Assembly: GCF_041690465.1 (NCBI RefSeq)
Contig: NZ_JAWLHG010000004.1
Location: 1-64,000 of the forward strand
From: Falsiroseomonas sp041690465
Lineage (GTDB): Bacteria; Pseudomonadota; Alphaproteobacteria; Acetobacterales; Acetobacteraceae
Direction of reading: 5' to 3'
Length of the DNA stretch: 64,000 nt
Part shown: positions 43,419 to 51,512 of the stretch, piece by piece
Layout of the letters: each line of letters starts with the position of its first letter
How positions within the stretch are numbered: position 1 is the first letter of the stretch
Program-made: the position numbers and the translations under genes
Notes under the pieces: model-generated
What the model was told of the DNA's origin: nothing
What the model saw: the letters and a program-made list of their open reading frames with translations, nothing else
Database searches by the model: none

Positions 43419-44165
43419 TCATCGCCGTGCCGCCTGCCGGCCGCTGGTCGCCGCGCCCGGCTGTGCCGCACCCGACTGTGCCGCGCGCTGCTGTTCCACG
43501 CGCTCCGCGCGAAGCCGCGCCAGCTCCGTGGTCAGCAGCCGCGCGCGCTCCGGCCGCATCGCGCCCATCACCGGCGCGGCCTTCGCCTCGCGCATGCGGT
43601 CCACAATCGAGACCAGCACCGACATCTCCAGCTCGTCGAAGATCACGGCGGCGTCGCGCGGGCGCATGCCCTCATAGAGCTTGACCAGTCCGCGCAGCCC
43701 GGTCTCCTCCCGCGTCGCACGTTCGCGCTCCAGCGCTTCGAGCCGCCGCTGCAGCGCGGTGAGTTCCTCGACGCGTGCGGCAAGGCGCCGCTCGGTGGCG
43801 GCGAGCATCACCTCGCGCTGCGCCGCCGCCTGCTCGCGCGCCTCGATCTCGACGCGCCGCGCGCGCAATGCTTCCAGCACGGCGCGCTCGGCGGCGGCCT
43901 CCGCGGCTGGCGGCTCCGATGGCGGCGGCGCTGGCTGCTGCGCCGCCGGTGCCGGCGGCTGTTGCGGTGCCTGTGCCGGGGCCGCCGCCGGTGATGCCGG
44001 CTGCGGCGTCTGCGCTGCGGCGGCGAGCGGCCGCGCCGGTGGAAGCGCCGCCTGCTGCGCCTCCGCACCGCCCGCCCAGAGCGGCGAGACCAGCCGCTCA
44101 GCCTTGGCCAGCACCAGCAGCGCCGCCGCGCCGATGGCCAGCGGCAGCAGCCGCAGGCGCGGCAT
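43419..44165 (-). CDS. MotE-like flagellar protein
   Basis: The 248-residue protein has an N-terminal helix, an alanine-proline-rich linker, and a coiled coil. A C-terminal segment follows: LVKLYEGMRPRDAAVIFDELEMSVLVSIVDRMREAKAAPVM. This is the MgtE-N-like module of MotE/FliG-related proteins that chaperone motor proteins in alphaproteobacteria. Its start overlaps the stop of the DUF6468 gene. The MotE name is by similarity. Confidence 0.75.
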   Translation of the reverse strand: MPRLRLLPLAIGAAALLVLAKAERLVSPLWAGGAEAQQAALPPARPLAAAAQTPQPASPAAAPAQAPQQPPAPAAQQPAPPPSEPPAAEAAAERAVLEALRARRVEIEAREQAAAQREVMLAATERRLAARVEELTALQRRLEALERERATREETGLRGLVKLYEGMRPRDAAVIFDELEMSVLVSIVDRMREAKAAPVMGAMRPERARLLTTELARLRAERVEQQRAAQSGAAQPGAATSGRQAARR

Positions 44166-44590
44166 CAGCGCAGCCCCTTCAGCGCCCGCAACAGCTCGCG
44201 CTCCGCCTCGCTGCGCGCGCTGCGCCCAGCGGCCTGCGCCGCCGCGGTCGCCGGCTCTGCAAGCGGCCGCGCCTCGCGCACCAATGCATCGAGGCGATCG
44301 GCGAGCACCTCCGAACGCTCGACCAGGAAGGCCAGGTCGTCGCGCAGTTTCTCAGCAGTGGCGACGCGCTCGGCGACCATGCGCCCGGTTCCCTCGGCCG
44401 TCGCGCGCAGCCGGGCGAGCGCGGCCTCCGCCGCCTCGGTCGCCTGCGCGATTCCCTCGGCGCCGTCGCGCAAGCCCCCGCCGGCCTCGCGCAGTGTGGC
44501 GATGCGGCGTTCCAGGCGCCAGGCGAAGGGGATCAGCGCCAGCAGCAGCAGCAGCAGCGCGGCTTGCGCGATCCATTCCAGCATGCTCAT
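44165..44590 (-). CDS. DUF6468 flagellar-locus protein
   Basis: From MSMLEWIAQAALLLLLLALIP the product is 141 residues: one N-terminal helix, then a long charged coiled coil (LRDGAEGIAQATEAAEAAL, VATAEKLRDDLAFLVERSEVLADRLD). DUF6468 proteins lie between fliM and motE-like genes across the group. It overlaps fliM by 4 nt (ATGA) and the MotE-like gene. Function is unknown beyond the motor context. Confidence 0.75.
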   Translation of the reverse strand: MSMLEWIAQAALLLLLLALIPFAWRLERRIATLREAGGGLRDGAEGIAQATEAAEAALARLRATAEGTGRMVAERVATAEKLRDDLAFLVERSEVLADRLDALVREARPLAEPATAAAQAAGRSARSEAERELLRALKGLR

Positions 44591-45666
44591 GCCGCTTCTT
44601 CCTCCGTCGGCAGGACCGGCAGCGGCCTCACCTTCTCGATCCGCACCGCCAGCCGGTTCTCCCGACGGCCGAGCTGCGCCTCGAACAGCTCGACATCGCC
44701 GCAGCGCAGGCTGACCGGCGCGCCGGGGCCGGCCGCCAGCGAGATGCGGTCGCCCACCTTCAGGTCGAGCACCTGGCGCAGCGGCATCAGCTGCTGGTCC
44801 AGCACCACGTCGATCGCCACCTCGGTCTGGCGCAGTTCCTCGGCCAAGTGGGTCTCCCAGATGCTGTCGCGGCCGAAGCGCTCGCCCATGAATTGCTGCA
44901 GCAGCAGCTCGCGCACCGGCTCGAGCGTGGCGTAGGGCAGCAGCACTTCCAGCCTGCCGCCGCGATCCTCCATCTCGATCCGCATGCGGCTGACGACCGC
45001 GGCGTTGGACAGGCGGGAGATCGCGGCGAAGCGCGGGTTCACCTCCAGCCGGTCGAAGCGGAAATCGACCTCGCAGAGCGGCTCGAACGCCGCCTTGAGA
45101 TCGCCGAGCACGACGCCGATCAGACGCTCCACCAGCGTGCGCTCGATGGTCGTGTAGGGACGGCCCTCGATGCGCATCGCCGCGGTGCCGCGCCGCCCGC
45201 CGAGCAGCACGTCCACCACCGAGTAGATTAGCGCGGAATCCACCACGATCAGCCCGAAATTGTCCCACTGGTCGGCGCGGAACACCGCCAGCATCGCCGG
45301 CAGCGGGATCGAGTTCAGGTAGTCGCCGAAACGCTGCGACCCCATCGCGTCGATCGAGATCTCGACATTGTCGGAGGTGAAGTTGCGCAGCGTCGTCGTC
45401 ATCAGCCGCACCAGGCGGTCGAAGACGATCTCCAGCATCGGCAGGCGCTCGTACTGCACCAGGCCGGAGGAGATGATGCGCTCGATGCCCGAGAGGCCCT
45501 GGTCCGACGAGGGGCCGGATTCGAAGCCGAGCAGGCTGTCGATCTCCGCCTGGTTGAGCACGCGCGTGGCTTCCGGCGGCGGCCCCTCGGCGGCCTCGCC
45601 GCCGCCTTCCTGGTCTAGCGCCGCGCCCCAGGCGGCGGCGAGGTCTTCCTCCTCCGAGCCGCTCAT
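44587..45666 (-). CDS. fliM: Flagellar motor switch protein FliM
   Basis: The 359-residue protein begins with an acidic linker and VLNQAEIDSLLGF, the CheY-binding peptide. The middle domain includes ERLPMLEIVFDRLVRLMTTTLRNFT, and the C-terminal SpoA domain ends LAVRIEKVRPLPVLPTEEE. It forms the C-ring and binds CheY-P. The gene run fliL-fliM-DUF6468-motE is contiguous with 1-4 nt overlaps. Confidence 0.96.
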   Translation of the reverse strand: MSGSEEEDLAAAWGAALDQEGGGEAAEGPPPEATRVLNQAEIDSLLGFESGPSSDQGLSGIERIISSGLVQYERLPMLEIVFDRLVRLMTTTLRNFTSDNVEISIDAMGSQRFGDYLNSIPLPAMLAVFRADQWDNFGLIVVDSALIYSVVDVLLGGRRGTAAMRIEGRPYTTIERTLVERLIGVVLGDLKAAFEPLCEVDFRFDRLEVNPRFAAISRLSNAAVVSRMRIEMEDRGGRLEVLLPYATLEPVRELLLQQFMGERFGRDSIWETHLAEELRQTEVAIDVVLDQQLMPLRQVLDLKVGDRISLAAGPGAPVSLRCGDVELFEAQLGRRENRLAVRIEKVRPLPVLPTEEEAA

Positions 45667-46199
45667 TGCACGAGGATCTCGACGAAGAGCAGGTCGGTGA
45701 TCTGCGCCGGCGTGGCGGCGATGGTGGCCCGCGCGATCAGCTCCTCCCGCAGCCGGTGCGAGCCGGCGGAGCCGCGCAGTTCCTCCGGGCGCACCTCCCG
45801 AAGGTAGGTCGCGAACAGGTCCACCAGCCGCGGCATCGCGGCCTGCACCGCCGGCACGTCCTCAGAGCGCGACACCTCGATCTTGGCGCGCAGCCGCACG
45901 AAGCTGGCGCGCCGCCCCGGCACGTTGAGGTTGGAGACGATCTCCGGCAGGTCCACGAAGGCCGGCACCGGCGCTGGCGGCGGTGCCGCCTCGGCCGTCT
46001 GCGCGGCTTCCTCCTGGCTGCCGCCGCCCATGCCGAGCAGCGGCGGCAGGATGCCGCCGAACCACAATCCGGCACCGAGGCCGAGCAGCAGCACCGGCAC
46101 GGCGATCAGGATGAGCTTCTTCTTGCCCCCCTTCTTGGCCGCGGCCTCCTCGCCGCCTTCGCCCGCAGGCGCCTTCGCTTTTTCCCCCTTGGCCGCCAT
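45663..46199 (-). CDS. fliL: Flagellar basal body-associated protein FliL
   Basis: From MAAKGEKAKAPAGE at 46199 (an ATG at 46211 is possible) the product is 178 residues. A lysine-rich cytoplasmic tail is followed by one helix (KKLILIAVPVLLLGLGAGLWF) and a periplasmic domain with FVDLPEIVSNLNVPGRRASFVRLRAKIEV, the FliL fold. It stabilises the stator. It is divergent from flgF with about 195 bp between. Confidence 0.93.
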   Translation of the reverse strand: MAAKGEKAKAPAGEGGEEAAAKKGGKKKLILIAVPVLLLGLGAGLWFGGILPPLLGMGGGSQEEAAQTAEAAPPPAPVPAFVDLPEIVSNLNVPGRRASFVRLRAKIEVSRSEDVPAVQAAMPRLVDLFATYLREVRPEELRGSAGSHRLREELIARATIAATPAQITDLLFVEILVQ

Positions 46200-46289
46200 T
46201 GGCCTGCCCATCGCCTCCTGCCTGGCGGAGGCATCCTGCGCCGGCGTGGCTTAACGAAGCCTTGCGCCGCGGCGGCCCTTGCCGGCAGC

Positions 46290-46360
46290 CGGCAGATCCT
46301 GCCGCGCAACGGGCAAGTGCGGCCCGGCGGCGCGGCACCGCGGGCTGGCACGCCGGTTGC
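46290..46360 (+). promoter_or_regulatory. Sigma-54 promoter of flgF with upstream palindrome
   Basis: TGGCACGCCGGTTGC at 46346-46360 matches the sigma-54 consensus, with GG and GC ten bases apart, 35 bp before the flgF ATG. About 42 bp upstream lies CGGCAGATCCTGCCG (46290-46304), an inverted repeat that could bind an FlbD-type activator. The promoter call is strong; activator identity is inference. Confidence 0.8.
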
Positions 46361-46394
46361 GTTGTCGCGCACCGACCAGATCCGAGTGCCCCGC

Positions 46395-47141
46395 ATGGAC
46401 AGCCCCGGCTACATCGTCCTCTCCCGCCTCATCGCCGCGCAGCGCGCCACGGCGGTGACGGCGCACAACATCGCCAACGCCGACACACCCGGCTTCCGCA
46501 GCAGCCGCCCGATCTTCGCGACCGTGCTGGAGCGGCAGATCGGGGCCGAGGCGCCGCGCGGCGGGCGCGACCTGGCCTTCGCGCAGGACCGCGCGACCTG
46601 GCGCGATGCCGGCCCCGCGCCGCTGATCCGCACCGGCAATCCGCTCGACATCGCGATCTCCGATCCGGAGGGCTTCTTTGCGGTGCAGACGCCGAATGGC
46701 GAGCGCTTCACCCGCGCCGGCCGCTTCACGCTGGATGCGGAAGGCGGCGTGGTGGACCCCGAAGGCCGCGCCGTGCTCACCGCGGAAGGCGCGCCGCTGC
46801 GCATCCCGCCCGGCGCCGCGCGCATCGAGATCCGCGGCGATGGCGCCGTGACCACCGAGCAGGGCATCGCCGGCCAATTGCGCGTGGTGCGCTTCGAGGA
46901 TGCGCAGCGCCTGCAGGCCGAGGGCGACCGCAACTTCCTCGCCCCCGACGACATGCCGCCGGCGCCGGTGGAACGCCCCGGCCTGGTGCAGGGCGCGATG
47001 GAGGGCAGCAATGTGCGCGCGGTGGTCGAGCTGACGCGGCTGACCGACGACATGCGCCATTTCCAGATGGTCACCCAGATGGCGGAACGCGAAGGCGAGC
47101 GGCTCGGCACCGCCGTCGATCGCATCCTGCGGCGGCGGTAA
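46395..47141 (+). CDS. flgF: Flagellar basal-body rod protein FlgF
   Basis: The 248-residue protein starts MDSPGYIVLSRLIAAQRATAVTAHNIANADTPGFR, the rod N-terminal signature. It has NGERFTRAGRFTLDAEGGVV in the middle and VELTRLTDDMRHFQMVTQM at the C-terminus. It forms the proximal rod. The ATG at 46395 is chosen because it begins the conserved helix. It is followed after 168 bp (mostly a repeat element) by flgG. Confidence 0.94.
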   Translation: MDSPGYIVLSRLIAAQRATAVTAHNIANADTPGFRSSRPIFATVLERQIGAEAPRGGRDLAFAQDRATWRDAGPAPLIRTGNPLDIAISDPEGFFAVQTPNGERFTRAGRFTLDAEGGVVDPEGRAVLTAEGAPLRIPPGAARIEIRGDGAVTTEQGIAGQLRVVRFEDAQRLQAEGDRNFLAPDDMPPAPVERPGLVQGAMEGSNVRAVVELTRLTDDMRHFQMVTQMAEREGERLGTAVDRILRRR

Positions 47142-47176
47142 GGAGACGAGAGATGCAGACCGCCTCGCAACCCGAG

Positions 47177-47303
47177 CTGGCGGCCGGCATAGCCGGCCGA
47201 GCGCGCGAATGCGCGCCGCGCACAAACCGCCTGCGCCGATGGAACCGCCGGTGGCCTGCGCGAAGGCAAGCGGCCGGAGGCCGCGCCCGCCGCCTGAGGG
47301 CAC
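47177..47303 (+). repeat. Intergenic palindromic repeat, copy D (TGAGGGC family)
   Basis: The flgF-flgG spacer holds GCGCGCGAATGCGCGCC (a GAA-loop type hairpin), CGGCCGGAGGCCG, and ends GCCTGAGGGCACAATAAC directly before the flgG ATG at 47310. It is the longest copy and shares both modules with copies C and E. It could set flgG translation relative to flgF; that is inference. Confidence 0.65.
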
Positions 47304-47309
47304 AATAAC

Positions 47310-48095
47310 ATGCGATCCCTTCATATCGCCGGCACCGGCATGATGGCCCAGCAGACCAACGTCGAGGTCATCTCCAACAACATCGCGAACATGAGCACCA
47401 CCGGCTACAAGCGCCGGCGGGCCGAGTTCCAGGACCTGATCTACCAGAACCTGCGCCGCGTCGGTTCGCAGTCGGCCGACACCGGATCGGTGCTGCCGTC
47501 GGGCGCGCAGATCGGCCTCGGCGTGAAGACCGGCGCGGTCTACCGCATCACCGAACAGGGCAGCCTCAGCCAGACCGGCAACCGCTTCGACCTCGCGGTC
47601 CGTGGCAACGGCTATTTCCAGGTGACGCTGCCGACCGGCGAGACCGCTTATACCCGCGACGGCACCTTCGCCCTCTCGCCGGAAGGCGTGATCGTCACCG
47701 CCGACGGCTTCGTGGTGAACCCCGGCATCACCATCCCCGCCAACGCCACCGACGTGACGATCAACGCCAGCGGCGAGGTGCTGGCCAAGATCGACGGTCA
47801 GATCGCGCCGCAGAATGTCGGGCAGCTGCAGCTGGCGATCTTCGCCAACGAAGGCGGGCTCGAGGCGATCGGCGACAACCTGCTGCTGGCGACGCCGGGC
47901 TCCGGCGATGCGCAGCAGGGCGCGCCGGGCACCCCGGGCTACGGCCAGATGCTGCAGGGCTTCGTCGAGACCTCCAACGTCAACGTGGTGCAGGAGATCA
48001 CCAACCTGATCACGGCGCAGCGCGCCTACGAGATGAACAGCCGCGTCATCTCGGCGAGCGACGAGATGCTCTCCACCCTGTCGCGGCTGCGGTGA
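47310..48095 (+). CDS. flgG: Flagellar distal rod protein FlgG
   Basis: The 261-residue protein starts MRSLHIAGTGMMAQQTNVEVISNNIANMSTTGYKRRRAEFQDL. It ends with the family EITNLITAQRAYEMNSRVISASDEMLSTLSRLR. It is full length for the distal rod subunit. It overlaps flgA at the stop codon (GTGA). Directly upstream is repeat copy D. Confidence 0.97.
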   Translation: MRSLHIAGTGMMAQQTNVEVISNNIANMSTTGYKRRRAEFQDLIYQNLRRVGSQSADTGSVLPSGAQIGLGVKTGAVYRITEQGSLSQTGNRFDLAVRGNGYFQVTLPTGETAYTRDGTFALSPEGVIVTADGFVVNPGITIPANATDVTINASGEVLAKIDGQIAPQNVGQLQLAIFANEGGLEAIGDNLLLATPGSGDAQQGAPGTPGYGQMLQGFVETSNVNVVQEITNLITAQRAYEMNSRVISASDEMLSTLSRLR

Positions 48096-49018
48096 GCGTC
48101 ATGCGGATCCTTCTCCTTCTGCTGCTTGCCTTCGCGGCGCCGGCGCGTGCGGAGCCGGCCAGCCTGCGGACCCTCGCCGTCGTGGAGGAGCCGATGGTCC
48201 GGCTCTCCGACCTGTTCGACAATCTCGGCCAGCGTGGCGAGAAGGTGCTCGGCCCCGCCCCGCCGCCCGGCACGCGACTGGTGGTGGAGGCGCCGCAGCT
48301 GCTGGCCATCGCGCGCGCCAACCGCATCGCCTGGCGTCCCGCCGGCGGCGCGGAGCGCGTGGTCATCGAGCGCCCCGGCCGCGCCCTGGCACGCGAGGAG
48401 GTGCTGCTGGCGCTGCGCGGCGCGCTGCGCGACCAGGGCCTGGAAGAGGGCATGGACCTCGACATCCCGGGCTTCACGCCGCCGATGGTGCCGGAGGGCG
48501 CCTTCGTCCGCGTGGTGGTGGAGGGCGCGATCCTCGATGCCGATGGCGGCCGCTTCGCGGCGACGCTGGCGCTGCTTGCGGAGGGCATGCCGACGCAGCG
48601 CCTGCGCCTCGCCGGCCGCGTGGTGGAGACGGTGCCGATGCTGGTCGCCGCGCGCCGCATGTCACCCGGCGAGGTGGTGCGCGCGAACGACGTACGGCTG
48701 ATCCGCGTGCCGGCCTCGCGCCTGCGGCCGGGTGCCGCGCAGGCGATGGATGGCGTGGTCGGCCAGGCACTGCGCCGCCCGGCGGCGGCGGAGCAGCCGC
48801 TGATGCTGGCGGACCTGTCGCGGCCGGCGATGGTGGAGCGCGGTCAGACCGTGACGATGCTCTACGAGGGGCCGGGCATCATGCTCACCGCCCAGGGCCG
48901 CGCGATGGACTCCGCCGCGCGCGGCACCGGCGTGCCGGTGATGAACCTGTCGAGCCGCGTCGTCGTGCAGGCGGAAGTGGTCGCGCCCGGACGGGTGCGC
49001 GTGGGAGGTGCGCGATGA
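48092..49018 (+). CDS. flgA: Flagellar P-ring assembly chaperone FlgA
   Basis: From GTG 48092 (or ATG 48101, MRILLLLLLAFAAPARA) the protein is about 305 residues with a signal peptide. Its C-terminal SAF-like domain has VVAARRMSPGEVVRANDVRLI, AQAMDGVVGQALRRP and ERGQTVTMLYEGPGIMLTAQGRAM. FlgA helps assemble FlgI into the P ring. It overlaps flgG and flgH by 4 nt. Confidence 0.92.
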   Translation: MSVMRILLLLLLAFAAPARAEPASLRTLAVVEEPMVRLSDLFDNLGQRGEKVLGPAPPPGTRLVVEAPQLLAIARANRIAWRPAGGAERVVIERPGRALAREEVLLALRGALRDQGLEEGMDLDIPGFTPPMVPEGAFVRVVVEGAILDADGGRFAATLALLAEGMPTQRLRLAGRVVETVPMLVAARRMSPGEVVRANDVRLIRVPASRLRPGAAQAMDGVVGQALRRPAAAEQPLMLADLSRPAMVERGQTVTMLYEGPGIMLTAQGRAMDSAARGTGVPVMNLSSRVVVQAEVVAPGRVRVGGAR

Positions 49019-49740
49019 GGATGTTGCTGCTGGTGCTCGCCGCCGTCGCGCTCGGCGGCTGCGAGCGGATGAGCGAGCTCGGCCGGCCACCGGCGCTGGC
49101 CGCCATCGAGAACCCGACCGCGGACCCGAACTGGCGCCGCGTCAGCATGCCGATGCCGGCGGCGCATGCGCCCGGCGGGACAGGCAACTCGCTCTGGCGG
49201 CCCGGCAGCCGCACCTTCCTGCGCGACCAGCGCGCGGCGCAGCCGGGCGACCTGGTGACGGTGCTGGTCTCGATCCAGGACCAGGCGCAGCTGCAGAACA
49301 GCACCGAGCGCGAGCGCCAGGGCAACGACACCATGGGGTTTCCGCGCCTGTTCGGGCTGGAGAGCTCCATCACGCGCCTGCTGCCCAACACCGTGGACCC
49401 GACCCGGTTGGTCGAGACCAACGGCACGCAGACCACCTCCGGCTCCGGTAGCATCCGGCGCACCGAGACGGTCGCCATGCGCGTTGCCGCGACGGTGGTG
49501 CAGGTGCTGCCGAACGGCAATCTTGTGGTGACCGGCCGCCAGCAGGTGCGGGTGAACAGCGAGCTGCGCGACCTGACGGTGAGCGGCATCATCCGTCCGC
49601 AGGACATCGGCAGCGACAACACCGTGCGGCATGACCGGCTGGCCGAGGCGCGCATCGCCTATGGCGGCCGCGGCACCGTCAGCGACGTGCAGCGACCGCG
49701 CGTCGGGCAGGAGTTGCTGGATATCGTCCTGCCGTTCTGA
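49015..49740 (+). CDS. flgH: Flagellar L-ring protein FlgH
   Basis: The 241-residue lipoprotein has the lipobox in MRMLLLVLAAVALGGC, then AQPGDLVTVLVSIQDQAQLQNSTERERQ and VQVLPNGNLVVTGRQQVRVNSELRDLTVSGIIRP, the FlgH signatures. It forms the outer-membrane bushing. It overlaps flgA (ATGA). After it, the flagellar order is broken by the DUF1206-SRAP-KAP block before flgI. Confidence 0.96.
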   Translation: MRMLLLVLAAVALGGCERMSELGRPPALAAIENPTADPNWRRVSMPMPAAHAPGGTGNSLWRPGSRTFLRDQRAAQPGDLVTVLVSIQDQAQLQNSTERERQGNDTMGFPRLFGLESSITRLLPNTVDPTRLVETNGTQTTSGSGSIRRTETVAMRVAATVVQVLPNGNLVVTGRQQVRVNSELRDLTVSGIIRPQDIGSDNTVRHDRLAEARIAYGGRGTVSDVQRPRVGQELLDIVLPF

Positions 49741-49820
49741 GGGGCCGGGGCAGGCGCGCGGAACCTCCGCGGCCCCAAACCCGTTCCGTGGAGGCGACGT
49801 TTACCTCATCAGGAGCGTTC

Positions 49821-50657
49821 ATGGCGGCCCGGCGGAACCGACTCGAACTGCTCGCGCGCCTCGGCTATGCGGCGCGCGGCGCCGTCAGCCTCATCATCGG
49901 CGTGCTCGCCCTGCTCGCCGCGCTGGGGCGGGGCGGCGGTGCCACCGGGTCGAAAGGCGCGTTGCAGACCCTGTTTTCCCAGCCGGCCGGCGCCGTCCTG
50001 CTCGGCGTGGTGGCGCTCGGCCTGTTCGGCTTTGCCATGTGGCGTGCCTTCCAATCCCTGCTCGATGCGGATGAGCGTGGCACCAACGCGAAGGCGATCG
50101 TGCTGCGCATCGGCCAGGCCGTCTCGGCCGTCATCTATGTCGGCCTCGGCGTCTTCGCGCTGAGCCTCCTCTTCGGCTGGGGCCAGGGGAGTACGGAGGG
50201 CGGCGAGGAGTCGGCGCGGGACTGGACCGCCTGGCTGCTGGCGCAGCCCTTCGGTCGCTGGCTGGTCGGCGGCGTCGGGCTGGCGGTCGCAGGCGCCGCC
50301 CTGGGGATGGGCTACAAGGCTTGGACCGCCTCCTTCACGCAGCATCTTGCCGCGGACGCCCCGCGCTGGGTGACGACGCTGGGGCGCGTTGGCTATGTCG
50401 CGCGCGGCATCGTGTTCCTGGTGATCGGCGGCTTCCTCCTGCTTGCCGCCTGGCAGTCGGACGCCAGCGAGGCGCGTGGCCTCGGCGGCGCACTGGCCTC
50501 GCTGCAGGCGCAGCCTTTCGGGCAGGCGCTGTTCGGCCTCGTCGCCGCCGGTCTCGCGGCATTCGGCGCCTTCGAGTTCGCCGAGGCACGCTACCGGCGC
50601 ATCGGCGCGCCCGATGCAGGCAGGGTTGCCGAGGCGGCCAAGGCGAAGATGGCCTGA
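49821..50657 (+). CDS. DUF1206 membrane protein
   Basis: From MAARRNRLELLARLGYAARG at 49821 (an ATG at 49788 adds 11) the 278-residue protein has six predicted helices as three repeats of a two-helix unit. Each unit has a GY.ARG..L.IG-type start (RLGYAARGAVSLIIG, RVGYVARGIVFLVIG), the DUF1206 pattern. Function is unknown. It lies in the insert between flgH and flgI and is not flagellar by family. Confidence 0.85.
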   Translation: MAARRNRLELLARLGYAARGAVSLIIGVLALLAALGRGGGATGSKGALQTLFSQPAGAVLLGVVALGLFGFAMWRAFQSLLDADERGTNAKAIVLRIGQAVSAVIYVGLGVFALSLLFGWGQGSTEGGEESARDWTAWLLAQPFGRWLVGGVGLAVAGAALGMGYKAWTASFTQHLAADAPRWVTTLGRVGYVARGIVFLVIGGFLLLAAWQSDASEARGLGGALASLQAQPFGQALFGLVAAGLAAFGAFEFAEARYRRIGAPDAGRVAEAAKAKMA

Positions 50658-50709
50658 ACGGCCGGCCCCGAGGTTCCTTCGGCGGCCTGATGGGCCATAT
50701 GCTGCCCGC

Positions 50710-51438
50710 ATGTGCGGCCGCTTCTTCCTGCAGCGCGACCCGGCGGGACTCGCGCGCTACTTCGAGACGGTGAACCCGACGCCGAACCATGCGGCATCGT
50801 GGAACGTCGCGCCGACGCAGACCTCTCTGGTGGTCCGCCGCCATCCCGAACGCGGCGAGCGGCACCTCGATGCGCTGCGCTGGGGGCTAGTGCCGCGCTG
50901 GGCGAAGGACACCAAGGACGCGGCGAAGCTGATGAATGCGCGCGCCGACGGCATCGCCGAGAAGCCGTCCTTCCGCGATGCCTTCGCCAAGCGCCGCTGC
51001 CTGGTGCCGATGGACGGCTTCTACGAATGGCGGAAGGCAGAGGATGGCAGCCGGCAGGCCTTCGCCGTGGCGCTCGCCACCGGCGAGCCTATGGCCGTCG
51101 CCGGGCTGTGGGAAGGCTGGAAGTCGCCGGAGGGCGAGTGGCTGCGCACCTTCACCGTCATCACCACCGACGCGAACCCGAAGCAGGCGCTGGTGCATCA
51201 TCGCATGCCGGTCATCCTCGCACCAGAGACGTGGGACGCCTGGCTCGGCGCCGAGCCCGCGGAACCGGCCGACCTGCTGGAACTGCTGGTCCCCTGCCCG
51301 GAGGAGGAACTTGCGATCTGGCCGGTGGACAATCGCGTGGGCCGCGTGGCGGAGAACGACGCCGGGCTGCTGAAGCGCGATAAGCTGGCGCAGCCGCCGG
51401 CGGCGCTGGACGACACGCCGCCCGACCTCTCCAGCTGA
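50710..51438 (+). CDS. SRAP-family peptidase (HMCES/YedK-like)
   Basis: The 242-residue protein begins MCGRFF, exposing Cys2 after Met removal, the residue that crosslinks to abasic sites in DNA. It carries NVAPTQTSLVV, RWGLVPRW, MNARADGIAEKPSF, PMDGFYEWR and VHHRMPVIL with the catalytic His-Glu. SRAP proteins shield abasic sites at replication forks. It lies 74 bp before the KAP gene; a functional link is not shown. Confidence 0.92.
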   Translation: MCGRFFLQRDPAGLARYFETVNPTPNHAASWNVAPTQTSLVVRRHPERGERHLDALRWGLVPRWAKDTKDAAKLMNARADGIAEKPSFRDAFAKRRCLVPMDGFYEWRKAEDGSRQAFAVALATGEPMAVAGLWEGWKSPEGEWLRTFTVITTDANPKQALVHHRMPVILAPETWDAWLGAEPAEPADLLELLVPCPEEELAIWPVDNRVGRVAENDAGLLKRDKLAQPPAALDDTPPDLSS

Positions 51439-51512
51439 GACGCGCGCGAAGGCGCTTGGTATCCGCAACCTGCCGTTGCTAGCCTGACCTCCCCAGCACG
51501 GAGGCCAGGGGC